Below, piece after piece: positions 1-7,209 of a stretch of DNA of 36,320 nt; position 1 is the first letter of the stretch, and each line of letters opens with the position of its first letter. The stretch comes from Streptomyces caelestis (GTDB lineage: Bacteria; Actinomycetota; Actinomycetes; Streptomycetales; Streptomycetaceae): contig NZ_LGCN01000218.1 in the NCBI RefSeq assembly GCF_001279005.1, positions 1 to 36,320 of the forward strand, in the 5' to 3' direction. Position numbers and translations under genes: made by a program. The notes under the pieces were generated by a model. That model saw only the letters and a list, made by a program, of their open reading frames with translations, had not been told where the DNA came from and did no database searches.

Positions 1-247
1 CCGGGAGGGCGTCGGCGTCGTCCTGCGTGGGACAGGCCACGCGCACGATCTGGCAGCCGGACGCGGTGAGCTCGGCGATCTGCTGGAGGGTCGCGCCGAT
101 GTCGGACGTGCGCGTGGTCGTCATCGACTGCACGGACACGGGGGCGTCCCCGCCCACCGCCACGGATCCGACCTGGATCTGCCGGCTCTTCCGGCGCTCG
201 GCGAGCTTGGTCGGAACGGACGGCATGCCGAGAGAAATCGCAGTCAT
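1..247 (-). CDS. ispG: 4-hydroxy-3-methylbut-2-enyl-diphosphate synthase (IspG/GcpE), N-terminal part
   Basis: IspG is the iron-sulfur enzyme that reductively opens methylerythritol cyclodiphosphate to HMBPP, the next-to-last step of the MEP isoprenoid pathway, in the cytoplasm. Only the first 82 codons are inside the window; the gene runs off the left edge. The translation begins [10 protein letters not shown] and contains [10 protein letters not shown], then [10 protein letters not shown] and [10 protein letters not shown], which are the conserved N-terminal blocks of the IspG TIM barrel. The [4Fe-4S] cysteines lie in the C-terminal part and cannot be seen. I chose ATG 247; ATG 226 is an in-frame alternative and neither has a clear ribosome binding site. 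It follows dxr and the M50 protease in the same direction, the order dxr-protease-ispG that is common in actinobacteria, but a strong hairpin at 379-411 lies between, so it probably has its own promoter. Confidence 0.93.
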   Translation of the reverse strand, partial: MTAISLGMPSVPTKLAERRKSRQIQVGSVAVGGDAPVSVQSMTTTRTSDIGATLQQIAELTASGCQIVRVACPTQDDADALP

Positions 248-298
248 CTGCTGTGCAACCCCAAGTCGTGGATCAAGGTCCGGCTCCCCGTGAGCAGC

Positions 299-319
299 GG
301 GCTCCGGGCTCCGGGCTCC
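299..319. repeat. Short tandem repeat, three copies of GGGCTCC
   Basis: Three perfect head-to-tail copies of the 7-mer GGGCTCC lie in the intergenic stretch between the M50 protease and ispG, about 50 bp upstream of the ispG start. It may be replication slippage in the ispG leader. No function is evident. Confidence 0.7.
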
Positions 320-378
320 GAGATTACGGCACCGGCCAACGCTCGGGCACATCGCCGCCGTAAACCCGCCCAAAGGGC

Positions 379-411
379 GACGGCCCGGAACCCCAGGGGT
401 TCCGGGCCGTC
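379..411 (-). terminator. Rho-independent-type hairpin after the M50 protease
   Basis: Two 16-nt arms (379-394 and 396-411) are perfectly complementary around a single central base, so the real loop is a few bases taken from the stem ends. It starts 29 bp past the stop codon of the M50 protease gene. There is no clear U-tract, as is usual for Streptomyces terminators. It separates the dxr-protease unit from ispG. Confidence 0.8.
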
Positions 412-439
412 GTGAACGGCGGGCGCCGCGGTCCGGGGG

Positions 440-1744
440 CTAGGAGATCCGCACCGGGTTCACCACGTCCGCGATCAGGACGAGGAGGGTGAAGCAGACG
501 AAGACCCCGGCCACCACGTAGGCCACCGGCATCAGTTTCGCCACGTCGAACGGGCCGGGGTCGGGGCGGCGCAGCACCTTGGCGAGGTTGCGGCGCAGCG
601 ACTCCCACAGGGCGCCCGCGATGTGTCCGCCGTCGAGCGGCAGCAGCGGGAGCATGTTGAACAGGAACAGGGAGAGGTTGAAGCCCGCGAGCAGCATCAC
701 GAACATGGCCATCTGCTGTGAGGCGGGGATCTCGAGGGTGGCGATCTCGCCGCCGACCCGGGCCGCGCCGACGACGCCCATCGGGGAGTCGGGTTCGCGC
801 GGGCCGTCGCCGAAGGCGGCGTCCCACAGGGCGGGGATCTTGGACGGCAGGGCGGCGAGGGAGTCGACGGCGTCGCCCACCCGGTCGGTCATCCAGACCA
901 CGGAGTCCCCGAAGTCCTGTTTGACGACGCCGGTGGCCGCGCTGAAACCGAGGAAGCCGGCCTTGACGTACTCGCCCTCGACGTAGGCGCCGTCGCCGTC
1001 CTTCTTGGCGACCATGTTGGTCGCGATCGTCGCCTGGAGGGTCACCTCCCGGCCGTCGCGGTCGACGACGATCGGCACCTGCTTGCCGGCGCTGTCGCGG
1101 ATGAGGTCCGAGAGGGTGCCCCAGTCCTCGGTCCGGACGCCGTCGAAGGCGACGATCCTGTCCTCGGCCTTCATCCCGGCCGCGGCGGCCGGGGACCGGG
1201 GATCGGACTTCTCGCACTCGTCGCGGTTCTCGCTCTGCGCGATCACGCACTGCGAGACCGAACTGACGGTGGTGGTCTGCTGCTGGATGCCGAAGCCCAT
1301 CAGCACCGTGAGGAACAGCGCCACGGCGAGGACCAGGTTCATGAACGGGCCCGCGAACATCACGACGACCCGTTTCCACGGCTTGCGCGTGTAGAACAGG
1401 CGTTTCTCGTCGCCGGGCCTGAGCTCCTCGAAGGCGGCGGAGCGGGCGTCCTCGATCATGCCGCGCCACGGTGAGGTGGAGCGGGCCTCCAGCCGGCCGT
1501 CGGGGCCGGGCGGGAACATGCCGATCATGCGGATGTAGCCGCCGAACGGGATCGCCTTGACGCCGTACTCGGTCTCGCCCTTGTTGCGCGACCAGAGGGT
1601 CGGGCCGAAGCCGACCATGTACTGGGGCACGCGGATGCCGAACATCTTGGCCGTGGACAGATGGCCCAGCTCGTGCCACGCGATCGAGAACAGCAGGCCG
1701 GCCGCGAAGACGACTATGCCGAGGATGAACATCAGGGTCGTCAT
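440..1744 (-). CDS. M50 family site-2 intramembrane zinc metalloprotease (RseP/Rip1-like)
   Basis: This 434-residue membrane protease should cut substrates, typically anti-sigma factors, inside the membrane during regulated intramembrane proteolysis. The first membrane helix carries the zinc motif HELGH at residues 24-28. A central PDZ-like segment follows (about 190-290, with [18 protein letters not shown] typical of PDZ), and near the C-terminus is [12 protein letters not shown], the second M50 motif (NxxPxxPLDGG) that completes the zinc site. At least three further hydrophobic segments are visible, including the C-terminal one. The ATG at 1744 overlaps the dxr stop codon as ATGA, so the two are translationally coupled; the frame stays open upstream but that sequence is inside dxr. 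The order dxr, protease, ispG matches Mycobacterium tuberculosis, where the protease is Rip1. The substrate here cannot be read from the sequence. Confidence 0.93.
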   Translation of the reverse strand: MTTLMFILGIVVFAAGLLFSIAWHELGHLSTAKMFGIRVPQYMVGFGPTLWSRNKGETEYGVKAIPFGGYIRMIGMFPPGPDGRLEARSTSPWRGMIEDARSAAFEELRPGDEKRLFYTRKPWKRVVVMFAGPFMNLVLAVALFLTVLMGFGIQQQTTTVSSVSQCVIAQSENRDECEKSDPRSPAAAAGMKAEDRIVAFDGVRTEDWGTLSDLIRDSAGKQVPIVVDRDGREVTLQATIATNMVAKKDGDGAYVEGEYVKAGFLGFSAATGVVKQDFGDSVVWMTDRVGDAVDSLAALPSKIPALWDAAFGDGPREPDSPMGVVGAARVGGEIATLEIPASQQMAMFVMLLAGFNLSLFLFNMLPLLPLDGGHIAGALWESLRRNLAKVLRRPDPGPFDVAKLMPVAYVVAGVFVCFTLLVLIADVVNPVRIS

Positions 1745-3003
1745 GCACGCGCCTCCGCGCTCGCCGTCCGGTCGGTCAGTTCCCGGGCCCTCGTCCGCGC
1801 CCAGGTCTCCGCTTCGAGGACGTCCGACACGGTCAGTGGAGTTCCCGCCGCCGGGGTGCCGTGTTCCTCGACCACCCGGGTGACGGTCTCCATGATCCCG
1901 TTGAAGGGCAGCGCGCCGGCGCGGAACGCCTCCACGCACTCCTCGTTCGCGGCATTGAACACCGCCGGGGCGGTTCCCGCGAGCTCGCCGACGTGCCGGG
2001 CGAGGTTCACCGAGGGGAACGCCTCGTCGTCGAGGGGGAAGAACTCCCAGGTGGACGCCTTGCTCCAGTCGAAGACCGGGGCGGCGTCCGGGACCCGTTC
2101 GGGCCAGCCGAGGCCGATGGCGATGGGCCCGCGCATGTCGGGGGGCGTCGCCTGGGCCAGTGTCGATCCGTCCGTGAACTCAACCATCGAGTGGACATAC
2201 GACTGCGGGTGCACGACGACCTCAATGCGGTCGAAGGGAATGTCGTACAGCAGGTGCGCCTCGATGACCTCCAGGCCCTTGTTGACGAGGGTCGCGGAGT
2301 TGATCGTGATGACCGGGCCCATGGCCCAGGTGGGGTGGGCGAGGGCGTCCTCGACGGTGACGTCCGCCAGCTGCTCCCTGGTGCGGCCGCGGAAGGGGCC
2401 GCCGGAGGCGGTGACGACGAGCTTGCGGACGTCGGCGCGGGTGCCGGCGGCCAGCGCCTGGAAGAGGGCGGCGTGCTCGGAGTCGACCGGGATGATCTGA
2501 CCGGGCTCGGCGAGCGTCTTGACCAGCGGGCCGCCGACGATGAGCGACTCCTTGTTGGCGAGCGCGAGGGTGCGGCCCGCCTCCAGGGCGGCGAGGGTCG
2601 GGGCGAGGCCGATGGAGCCGGTGATGCCGTTGAGCACGGTGTGGCAGTCGGAGGCGGCGAGGTGGGTGGCCGCGTCCTTCCCGGCCAGGATCTCGGGCAG
2701 CGGCTCCCCCGCCCCGTACTGCGCGGACAGCGCCTCGCGCAGCGCCGGTACGACGTCCTCGCGGGCGACGGCGACCGTGCGCACCCGCAGCAGGCGGGCC
2801 TGCTCGGCCAGGAGGGCGACCCGGCCGCCGTTGGCGGACAGGCCGGTGACCCGGAAGCGGTCGGGGTTGCGCAGCACGAGGTCGATGGCCTGGGTGCCGA
2901 TCGACCCGGTGGAGCCGAGGATCACCACGTCCTTCGGTCCGTCTCCCGCCACGGGGTCGTAGACGAGGTGCGGGTCGGCGAGGGGGGCTGGAGCGTCGGT
3001 CAT
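1741..3003 (-). CDS. dxr: 1-deoxy-D-xylulose-5-phosphate reductoisomerase
   Basis: Dxr (IspC) converts DXP to MEP with NADPH, the committed step of the MEP isoprenoid pathway. The protein is 420 residues, about 20 longer than E. coli Dxr, with the extra residues at the N-terminus. The NADPH site GSTGSIG is at residues 30-36, followed by the conserved [11 protein letters not shown] block, PVDSEH (metal and substrate contacts), SGGPF and the NKGLEVIEA segment of the active site. ATG 3003 was chosen; ATG 3012 in frame (adding MGP) is possible. No ribosome binding site is visible for either, and a CACAAT hexamer ends 7 bp upstream of ATG 3003, so a leaderless transcript is conceivable. The stop overlaps the start of the M50 protease by 4 nt. 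Confidence 0.96.
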   Translation of the reverse strand: MTDAPAPLADPHLVYDPVAGDGPKDVVILGSTGSIGTQAIDLVLRNPDRFRVTGLSANGGRVALLAEQARLLRVRTVAVAREDVVPALREALSAQYGAGEPLPEILAGKDAATHLAASDCHTVLNGITGSIGLAPTLAALEAGRTLALANKESLIVGGPLVKTLAEPGQIIPVDSEHAALFQALAAGTRADVRKLVVTASGGPFRGRTREQLADVTVEDALAHPTWAMGPVITINSATLVNKGLEVIEAHLLYDIPFDRIEVVVHPQSYVHSMVEFTDGSTLAQATPPDMRGPIAIGLGWPERVPDAAPVFDWSKASTWEFFPLDDEAFPSVNLARHVGELAGTAPAVFNAANEECVEAFRAGALPFNGIMETVTRVVEEHGTPAAGTPLTVSDVLEAETWARTRARELTDRTASAEARA

Positions 3004-3010
3004 GGGCCCC

Positions 3011-3016
3011 ATTGTG
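3011..3016 (-). promoter_or_regulatory. Possible -10 hexamer for a leaderless dxr transcript
   Basis: Read on the minus strand, CACAAT ends 7 nt before ATG 3003, which is where a -10 element would sit if transcription began at the start codon. No convincing -35 is seen and the hexamer overlaps the alternative ATG at 3012, so this is weak. Confidence 0.25.
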
Positions 3017-3069
3017 TCGGGTCGCGCGCACGGCCGAAGCCCCGCCCCGGCGGCCCGGCGCGTGCCCCC

Positions 3070-3113
3070 GCGCGGAGGGGAGACCCCGGTTTCCCGGGGC
3101 GTCCCCTCCGCGC
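3070..3113 (-). terminator. Hairpin terminator after the acyl-CoA dehydrogenase
   Basis: Arms 3070-3089 and 3094-3113 pair over about 20 bp with two mismatches and a TTTC loop. It starts 13 bp past the dehydrogenase stop codon on the minus strand and isolates that gene from dxr. Confidence 0.8.
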
Positions 3114-3125
3114 CGTCCGCGCGGA

Positions 3126-5075
3126 TCAGCGGATCGGGCGGTGGGCGTTCTCCCGCCGGGAGGGGCCCGGGGTGGCGTCCGCGATCCAGGGGCCGTCGTC
3201 GGAGGGGTCGATGACGCCCTGTTCCAGCCACTCGTAGGTGCCGGAGAGCACGCCCTTGACGACCTTGCGGTCGAGGTCGTCGGTGTTGGACCACAGGCGT
3301 CCGAAGAGCTCCTCGACGCGGATGCGGGCCTGGCGGCAGAAGGCGTCGGCGAGCTGGTAGGCCTCGCGGCCGTTCTCGTCCCGGCCGCGCAGCAGTTCCG
3401 CGCGGACGCAGGCGGCGCTCATGGCGAACAGTTCCGCGCCGATGTCGACGATCCGGCCCAGGAAGCCCTGTTTGGTCTCCATCCTCCCCTGCCAGCGGGA
3501 CATGGCGTAGAAGGTGGAGCGGGCGAGCCTGCGGGAGGTGCGCTCGACGTAGCGCAGGTGCGGGGAGAGGTCGACGCCATGCTTGAACTCGCCGTAGGCG
3601 CCGGGGAGCTGTCCGGGTCCGGCGACGAGTTTCGGCAGCCACTTGGCGTAGAAGAGGCCCGCGCCCGCGCCGGCCCTCGCCTTGTCGCCGAGGGACTTCT
3701 CCGGGTCGATCAGGTCGCCGGCGACGGACAGGTGGGCGTCGACGGCCTCGCGGGCGATCAGCAGGTGCATGATCTCCGTGGAGCCCTCGAAGATGCGGTT
3801 GATGCGCAGGTCGCGCAGCATCTGCTCGGCCGGGACCGCCCGCTCGCCGCGCGCCCGCAGGGACGCGGCGGTCTCGAAGCCGCGCCCGCCGCGGATCTGG
3901 ACCAGTTCGTCGGCCATCAGCCAGGCCATCTCCGAGCCGTACAGCTTGGCGAGGGCGGCCTCGATGCGGATGTCGTTGCGGTCCTCGTCGGCCATCTGCG
4001 AGGAGAGGTCGACCACGGCCTCCAGGGCGAAGGTGGTGGCCGCGATGAACGCGATCTTGGAGCCGACGGCCTCGTGCAGCGCCACCGGCTTGCCCCACTG
4101 CTCCCGGGCCGCCGACCACTCGCGGGCGATCTTCAGGCACCACTTGCCGGATCCGACGCACATCGCGGGCAGGGAGAGCCGGCCGGTGTTGAGCGTGGTC
4201 AGGGCGATCTTCAGGCCCTGCCCCTCTTCGCCGATGCGGTGGGCGGCGGGGACGCGGACCCGGTGGAAGCGGGTGACGCCGTTCTCCAGCCCGCGCAGGC
4301 CCATGAAGGCGTTGCGGTTCTCCACGGTGACGCCCTCGGAGGCCGCCTCGACCACGAACGCGGTGATGCCGCCCCGGTGGCCCTCGGACTTCGGTACGCG
4401 CGCCATGACCACGAGGAGGTCGGCGACCACCCCGTTGGTGGTCCACAGCTTCACGCCGTCCAGGACGTACTCCTCGCCCTCGGGGACGGCGGTGGTGGCC
4501 AGGCGTGCCGGGTCCGAGCCCACGTCCGGCTCGGTGAGCAGGAAGGCCGAGATGTCGGTGCGGGCGCAGCGCGGCAGGAACGTCTCCTTCTGCTCCCGCG
4601 TGCCGAAGATCTTCAGCGGTTGCGGGACGCCGATCGACTGGTGCGCGGAGAGCAGCGCGCCGATCGCCGGGCTGGCGGAGCCGACCAGGGCCAGGGCCTT
4701 GTTGTAGTACACCTGGGTGAGGCCGAGGCCGCCGTACTTGGTGTCGATCTTCATGCCGAAGGCGCCGAGCTCCTTGAGCCCGGTGATCACGTCGTCGGGG
4801 ATCAGGGCGTCGCGCTCGATCCGGGCGCCGTCGATCTTCGTCTCGCAGAAGTCGCGGAGCTTGGCGAGGAACTCCTCGCCGCGCTGGACGTGCTCGTCGG
4901 CGGGCAGGGGGTGGGGGTGGATCAGGTCGAGCCGGAAGCGGCCGAGGAACAGTTCCTTGGCGAAGCTGGGCTTGCGCCAGTCCTGTTCCCGGGCGGCCTC
5001 CGCCACCTGACGGGCCTCCCGTTCGGTGACCGTGGGTCGAGACGGAGACCGGGGTGTCTCGGGTACTGCGGACAT
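3126..5075 (-). CDS. Acyl-CoA dehydrogenase, long two-part (VLCAD/ACAD9-like) type
   Basis: This FAD flavoprotein of 649 residues should introduce the trans-2 double bond into acyl-CoA during beta-oxidation. It is longer than the roughly 380-residue short/medium-chain enzymes and matches the VLCAD/ACAD9 layout, with a conserved dehydrogenase half and a C-terminal helical extension. Visible motifs are the FAD/substrate block LTEPDVGSDPA, KLWTTNG, and the catalytic-base motif RINRIFEGSTEI with Glu430 as the likely base. I chose ATG 5075 because GAGGTGAG sits at ideal spacing before it; a GTG at 5084 would lie inside that ribosome binding site. It appears monocistronic, with a terminator at 3070-3113. 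Chain-length preference cannot be read from the sequence, and no ETF or other beta-oxidation gene is adjacent. Confidence 0.92.
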   Translation of the reverse strand: MSAVPETPRSPSRPTVTEREARQVAEAAREQDWRKPSFAKELFLGRFRLDLIHPHPLPADEHVQRGEEFLAKLRDFCETKIDGARIERDALIPDDVITGLKELGAFGMKIDTKYGGLGLTQVYYNKALALVGSASPAIGALLSAHQSIGVPQPLKIFGTREQKETFLPRCARTDISAFLLTEPDVGSDPARLATTAVPEGEEYVLDGVKLWTTNGVVADLLVVMARVPKSEGHRGGITAFVVEAASEGVTVENRNAFMGLRGLENGVTRFHRVRVPAAHRIGEEGQGLKIALTTLNTGRLSLPAMCVGSGKWCLKIAREWSAAREQWGKPVALHEAVGSKIAFIAATTFALEAVVDLSSQMADEDRNDIRIEAALAKLYGSEMAWLMADELVQIRGGRGFETAASLRARGERAVPAEQMLRDLRINRIFEGSTEIMHLLIAREAVDAHLSVAGDLIDPEKSLGDKARAGAGAGLFYAKWLPKLVAGPGQLPGAYGEFKHGVDLSPHLRYVERTSRRLARSTFYAMSRWQGRMETKQGFLGRIVDIGAELFAMSAACVRAELLRGRDENGREAYQLADAFCRQARIRVEELFGRLWSNTDDLDRKVVKGVLSGTYEWLEQGVIDPSDDGPWIADATPGPSRRENAHRPIR

Positions 5076-5079
5076 GAGG

Positions 5080-5087
5080 CTCACCTC
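5080..5087 (-). promoter_or_regulatory. Ribosome binding site that fixes the acyl-CoA dehydrogenase start
   Basis: The minus strand reads GAGGTGAG; its GAGG core lies 8 nt before ATG 5075. The competing in-frame GTG at 5084 is part of this element, so the ATG is preferred. Confidence 0.75.
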
Positions 5088-5275
5088 GCCGCGAAGGGGA
5101 CGGTGTCATTGCATGACCGATGGGTGCTACTCGATCGTATGTACCCGATCCGTAGCCGCCCCGCCACCCTTCGTGCGGCCGTACGGCCGACGCTCCCGCG
5201 CTTCGGCGGGCGGTCGGGGTGAGGGACAATTCCTCCGGCGCCCCTCCCGGCTCGACTCGGCTCCGGAGAAAGCTG

Positions 5276-5289
5276 TCGAAGCGCTTCGA
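5276..5289. promoter_or_regulatory. Operator O1 for the LacI-type regulator (perfect palindrome)
   Basis: TCGAAGCGCTTCGA is a perfect 14-bp palindrome with a central CG step, the usual shape of LacI/GalR-family operators. It lies 105 bp upstream of the regulator gene. The same 14-mer recurs at 17550-17563 and 17731-17744, in front of the transport/hydrolase run and GH3. Confidence 0.85.
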
Positions 5290-5296
5290 TAGCCTA

Positions 5297-5326
5297 TGGA
5301 CACCCGTGATCCTCTGGGACTACTGT
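5297..5326 (+). promoter_or_regulatory. Possible promoter of the LacI-type regulator
   Basis: TGGACA (5297-5302) and TACTGT (5321-5326) are separated by 18 bp, a fair match to the housekeeping -35/-10 consensus. Transcription would begin near 5333, between operators O1 and O2. The -10 is weak. Confidence 0.4.
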
Positions 5327-5364
5327 CGAACCACTCTCACCTGCCCTGCACATTGCGCGCACTG

Positions 5365-5378
5365 TCGAAGCGCTTCAC
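5365..5378. promoter_or_regulatory. Operator O2 for the LacI-type regulator (imperfect)
   Basis: TCGAAGCGCTTCAC keeps the 10-bp core GAAGCGCTTC but loses the outer symmetry on the right. It ends 15 bp before the regulator start codon, so binding here would block transcription or translation initiation. Its centre is 89 bp from that of O1. Confidence 0.75.
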
Positions 5379-5393
5379 AAGCTTGGAGACTGG

Positions 5394-6404
5394 ATGGTCA
5401 CCCTCGCCGAGGTCGCCCAGCACGCCGGAGTCTCCGCGAGCACGGTGAGTTATGTCCTCAGCGGCAAGCGGTCCATCTCCGTGAACACCCGGCAACGGGT
5501 CGAGCGGAGCATCCGCGAGCTCGGTTACCACCCGAACGCCGGGGCCCGCGCCCTGGCCAGCAGCAGGTCGAACGTCATCGCGCTGATGGTCCCGCTGCGC
5601 ACGGACATGTACGTGCCGGTGATGATGGAGATCGCCATCGCGGTGGCCACCACGGCCCGCACCCACGGGTACGACGTGCTGCTGCTCACCGGCGAGGAGG
5701 GCCCGGACGCGGTGCGCCGGGTCGCGGGCAGCGGACTCGCCGACGGCATGATCCTGATGGACGTCGAACTCGACGACGAACGGCTGCCGCTGCTCAGGGA
5801 GACCGACCGGCCCGCGGTGCTCATCGGACTGCCCGCCGACACCACCGGGCTGACCTGCGTCGACCTCGACTTCAAGGCCACCGGCGCGCTGTGCGTGGAG
5901 CACCTGGCGAAGCGGGGGCACCACGACGTCGCCGTCATCGGCGAGGCCCCGGCGGTCTACGAGCGGCACACCGGTTTCGCCGAGCGCACCCTGGACGGGC
6001 TGCGCGGCCGGGCCCGCGAGCTGGGAGTACGACTGCTGCACCGGCCGTGCGAGGGCGGGTACGACGCGCTGGCCGTGACCCTGGCCCGGATCCTCGACGA
6101 GCGTCCCGGCACCACGGGCTTCGTCGTGCAGAACGAGTCGGCGGTGGAACCGCTGCTCGCCCTGCTGCGGCAGCAGGGGCGGGCCGTGCCCGAGGACGTC
6201 TCGGTGGTCGCCATCTGCCCGGAGCAGGTCGCCGTGCAGGCCTCGGTGCGGCTGACGTCGGTCGCCGTCCCCGCACAGGAGATGGGCCGGATCGCCGTGG
6301 AACAGCTGGTCGCCAAGTTCGACGGGCGGGGCGGCGACGAGGTCGTGCTGATCGCGCCCGAACTGACGGTCCGCGCGAGCTCGGGCCCGGCCCCGGTCCA
6401 GTAG
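5394..6404 (+). CDS. LacI/GalR-family transcriptional regulator of the xyloglucan-type locus
   Basis: The protein has 336 residues, the normal length for the family. The N-terminal helix-turn-helix reads TLAEVAQHAGVSASTVSYVLSG (about residues 3-24), followed by a hinge helix region ending near residue 60 (ALASSRSNVIALMVP). The rest is a periplasmic-binding-protein-like sensor domain expected to bind a sugar or oligosaccharide inducer. ATG 5394 has GGAGA four to five bases upstream. Two copies of the TCGAAGCGCTTCGA-type operator lie in its own leader, implying autoregulation. The same operator precedes the transporter/hydrolase run and GH3, so it is probably the repressor of the whole locus. 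The inducer is inferred to be a xyloglucan fragment. It resembles CebR, but the operator differs from the CebR consensus as I remember it. Confidence 0.92.
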   Translation: MVTLAEVAQHAGVSASTVSYVLSGKRSISVNTRQRVERSIRELGYHPNAGARALASSRSNVIALMVPLRTDMYVPVMMEIAIAVATTARTHGYDVLLLTGEEGPDAVRRVAGSGLADGMILMDVELDDERLPLLRETDRPAVLIGLPADTTGLTCVDLDFKATGALCVEHLAKRGHHDVAVIGEAPAVYERHTGFAERTLDGLRGRARELGVRLLHRPCEGGYDALAVTLARILDERPGTTGFVVQNESAVEPLLALLRQQGRAVPEDVSVVAICPEQVAVQASVRLTSVAVPAQEMGRIAVEQLVAKFDGRGGDEVVLIAPELTVRASSGPAPVQ

Positions 6405-6415
6405 CCGGCCCGCGC

Positions 6416-6445
6416 GCGAAGGGGCCGGCGGGACCGGCCCCTCGC
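6416..6445. terminator. Bidirectional hairpin between the LacI regulator and GH12
   Basis: GGGGCCGG (6421-6428) pairs with CCGGCCCC (6434-6441), extended by a further 4 bp (6416-6419 with 6442-6445) across one bulged A, with a 5-nt loop. It sits between two convergent genes and can serve both. Confidence 0.75.
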
Positions 6446-6460
6446 CGCTCGGGACGCGGG

Positions 6461-7174
6461 TCAGCCGCCGCTGACCGTCAGGTTGTCGGTGCGGAAGTCC
6501 AGCCCGCCGGCCGACGAGGTGATCTCGTAGCCGAACTGCACGTCACCGATGGTCTCGTTGCCCATCCAGCCCTTGGTGTCCTTGATCCACTTGAGGATCG
6601 GGAGGATGTCGACGGTGCCGGACTTCGAGTCCGAGGTGCGCAGGAAGGAGAAGACCTCGTTGACGCCGTTGGTCCCCTTGTACACGTTCCAGGTGTGGCC
6701 GCCGAGGCTCACGGTGCCCTGCGCGCTGCCGAGCGGGCCCACGGCCCCGTTGTGGTTGACCCACAGCATGATCTCGTAGTCGTAGTCGGTGTCCCAGATG
6801 TCGTACGAGGTGTTGTACGCGCCCGAGGACGGGACGGTGACGCGGTAGCTGCTGGTGAGCGACGTCAGGGAGGTGATCGACTTGTTGATCACCTTCTTGG
6901 AGTTCGGGTAGGACTTGATGCCGCCGGTGCCCGGGTGGTCGGCCCACACGCCCCAGTTGGTGCCGGAGTTGGCCCAGACGCACTGGGCGCCGGCGCCGGA
7001 GCCCCAGATGTTGTTGTAGAGGGTGTAGCCGTTCAGGCCGGTGTTGCCCCACTGGTCGCAGGAGCTCCAGACGGCGGCGTGCGCGGGGGCGGAGGCGAGG
7101 CCGACCGTCGCGCCGAACGCGAGGGCGGGTGCCAGCAGGGCCTTGGTGATCCTGCTCAGGGTGCTCGGTGCCAT
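6461..7174 (-). CDS. Secreted GH12 endo-beta-1,4-glucanase / xyloglucanase
   Basis: GH12 enzymes are retaining endo-glucanases of the beta-jelly-roll clan; many act on xyloglucan as well as cellulose or mixed-linkage glucan. The 237-residue precursor has a Sec signal peptide with likely cleavage after residue 33 (PAHA/AVWSS). The mature part is one catalytic domain. The nucleophile is Glu134 in YDYEIMLW and the acid/base is Glu217 in FGYEITSS. WSSCDQWGNTGLNGYTLYNN near the mature N-terminus is typical of the family. No carbohydrate-binding module follows, unlike many Streptomyces GH12 enzymes that carry a CBM2. ATG 7174 has AAGGA just upstream. The start is 35 bp after the GH95 stop, so it is probably the last gene of the run, ending at the 6416-6445 hairpin. 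Confidence 0.93.
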   Translation of the reverse strand: MAPSTLSRITKALLAPALAFGATVGLASAPAHAAVWSSCDQWGNTGLNGYTLYNNIWGSGAGAQCVWANSGTNWGVWADHPGTGGIKSYPNSKKVINKSITSLTSLTSSYRVTVPSSGAYNTSYDIWDTDYDYEIMLWVNHNGAVGPLGSAQGTVSLGGHTWNVYKGTNGVNEVFSFLRTSDSKSGTVDILPILKWIKDTKGWMGNETIGDVQFGYEITSSAGGLDFRTDNLTVSGG

Positions 7175-7209
7175 GGGGTTCCTTCCATGGGTGGGGGGAA
7201 TTGCGGGGG

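Larger units (their letters stand above)
5076..5393. other. Divergent intergenic region, acyl-CoA dehydrogenase / LacI regulator
   Basis: This 318-bp gap has no gene. It contains the dehydrogenase leader, an imperfect inverted repeat GATCG...CGATC near 5132-5150, one perfect and one imperfect copy of the palindrome TCGAAGCGCTTCGA (5276-5289, 5365-5378), a lone half-site-like CTGTCGAA at 5323-5330, and a possible promoter for the LacI gene. Confidence 0.7.

Noticed and set aside
5082..5084. GTG 5084 as acyl-CoA dehydrogenase start
   Set aside because: This codon lies within the GAGGTGAG ribosome binding site of ATG 5075.
3012..5222. Long plus-strand open frame opposite the acyl-CoA dehydrogenase (over 700 codons)
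   Set aside because: It mirrors the GC-rich codons of the real gene, is rich in Gly/Ala/Val/Asp/Arg with no recognisable motif, and has no ribosome binding site.
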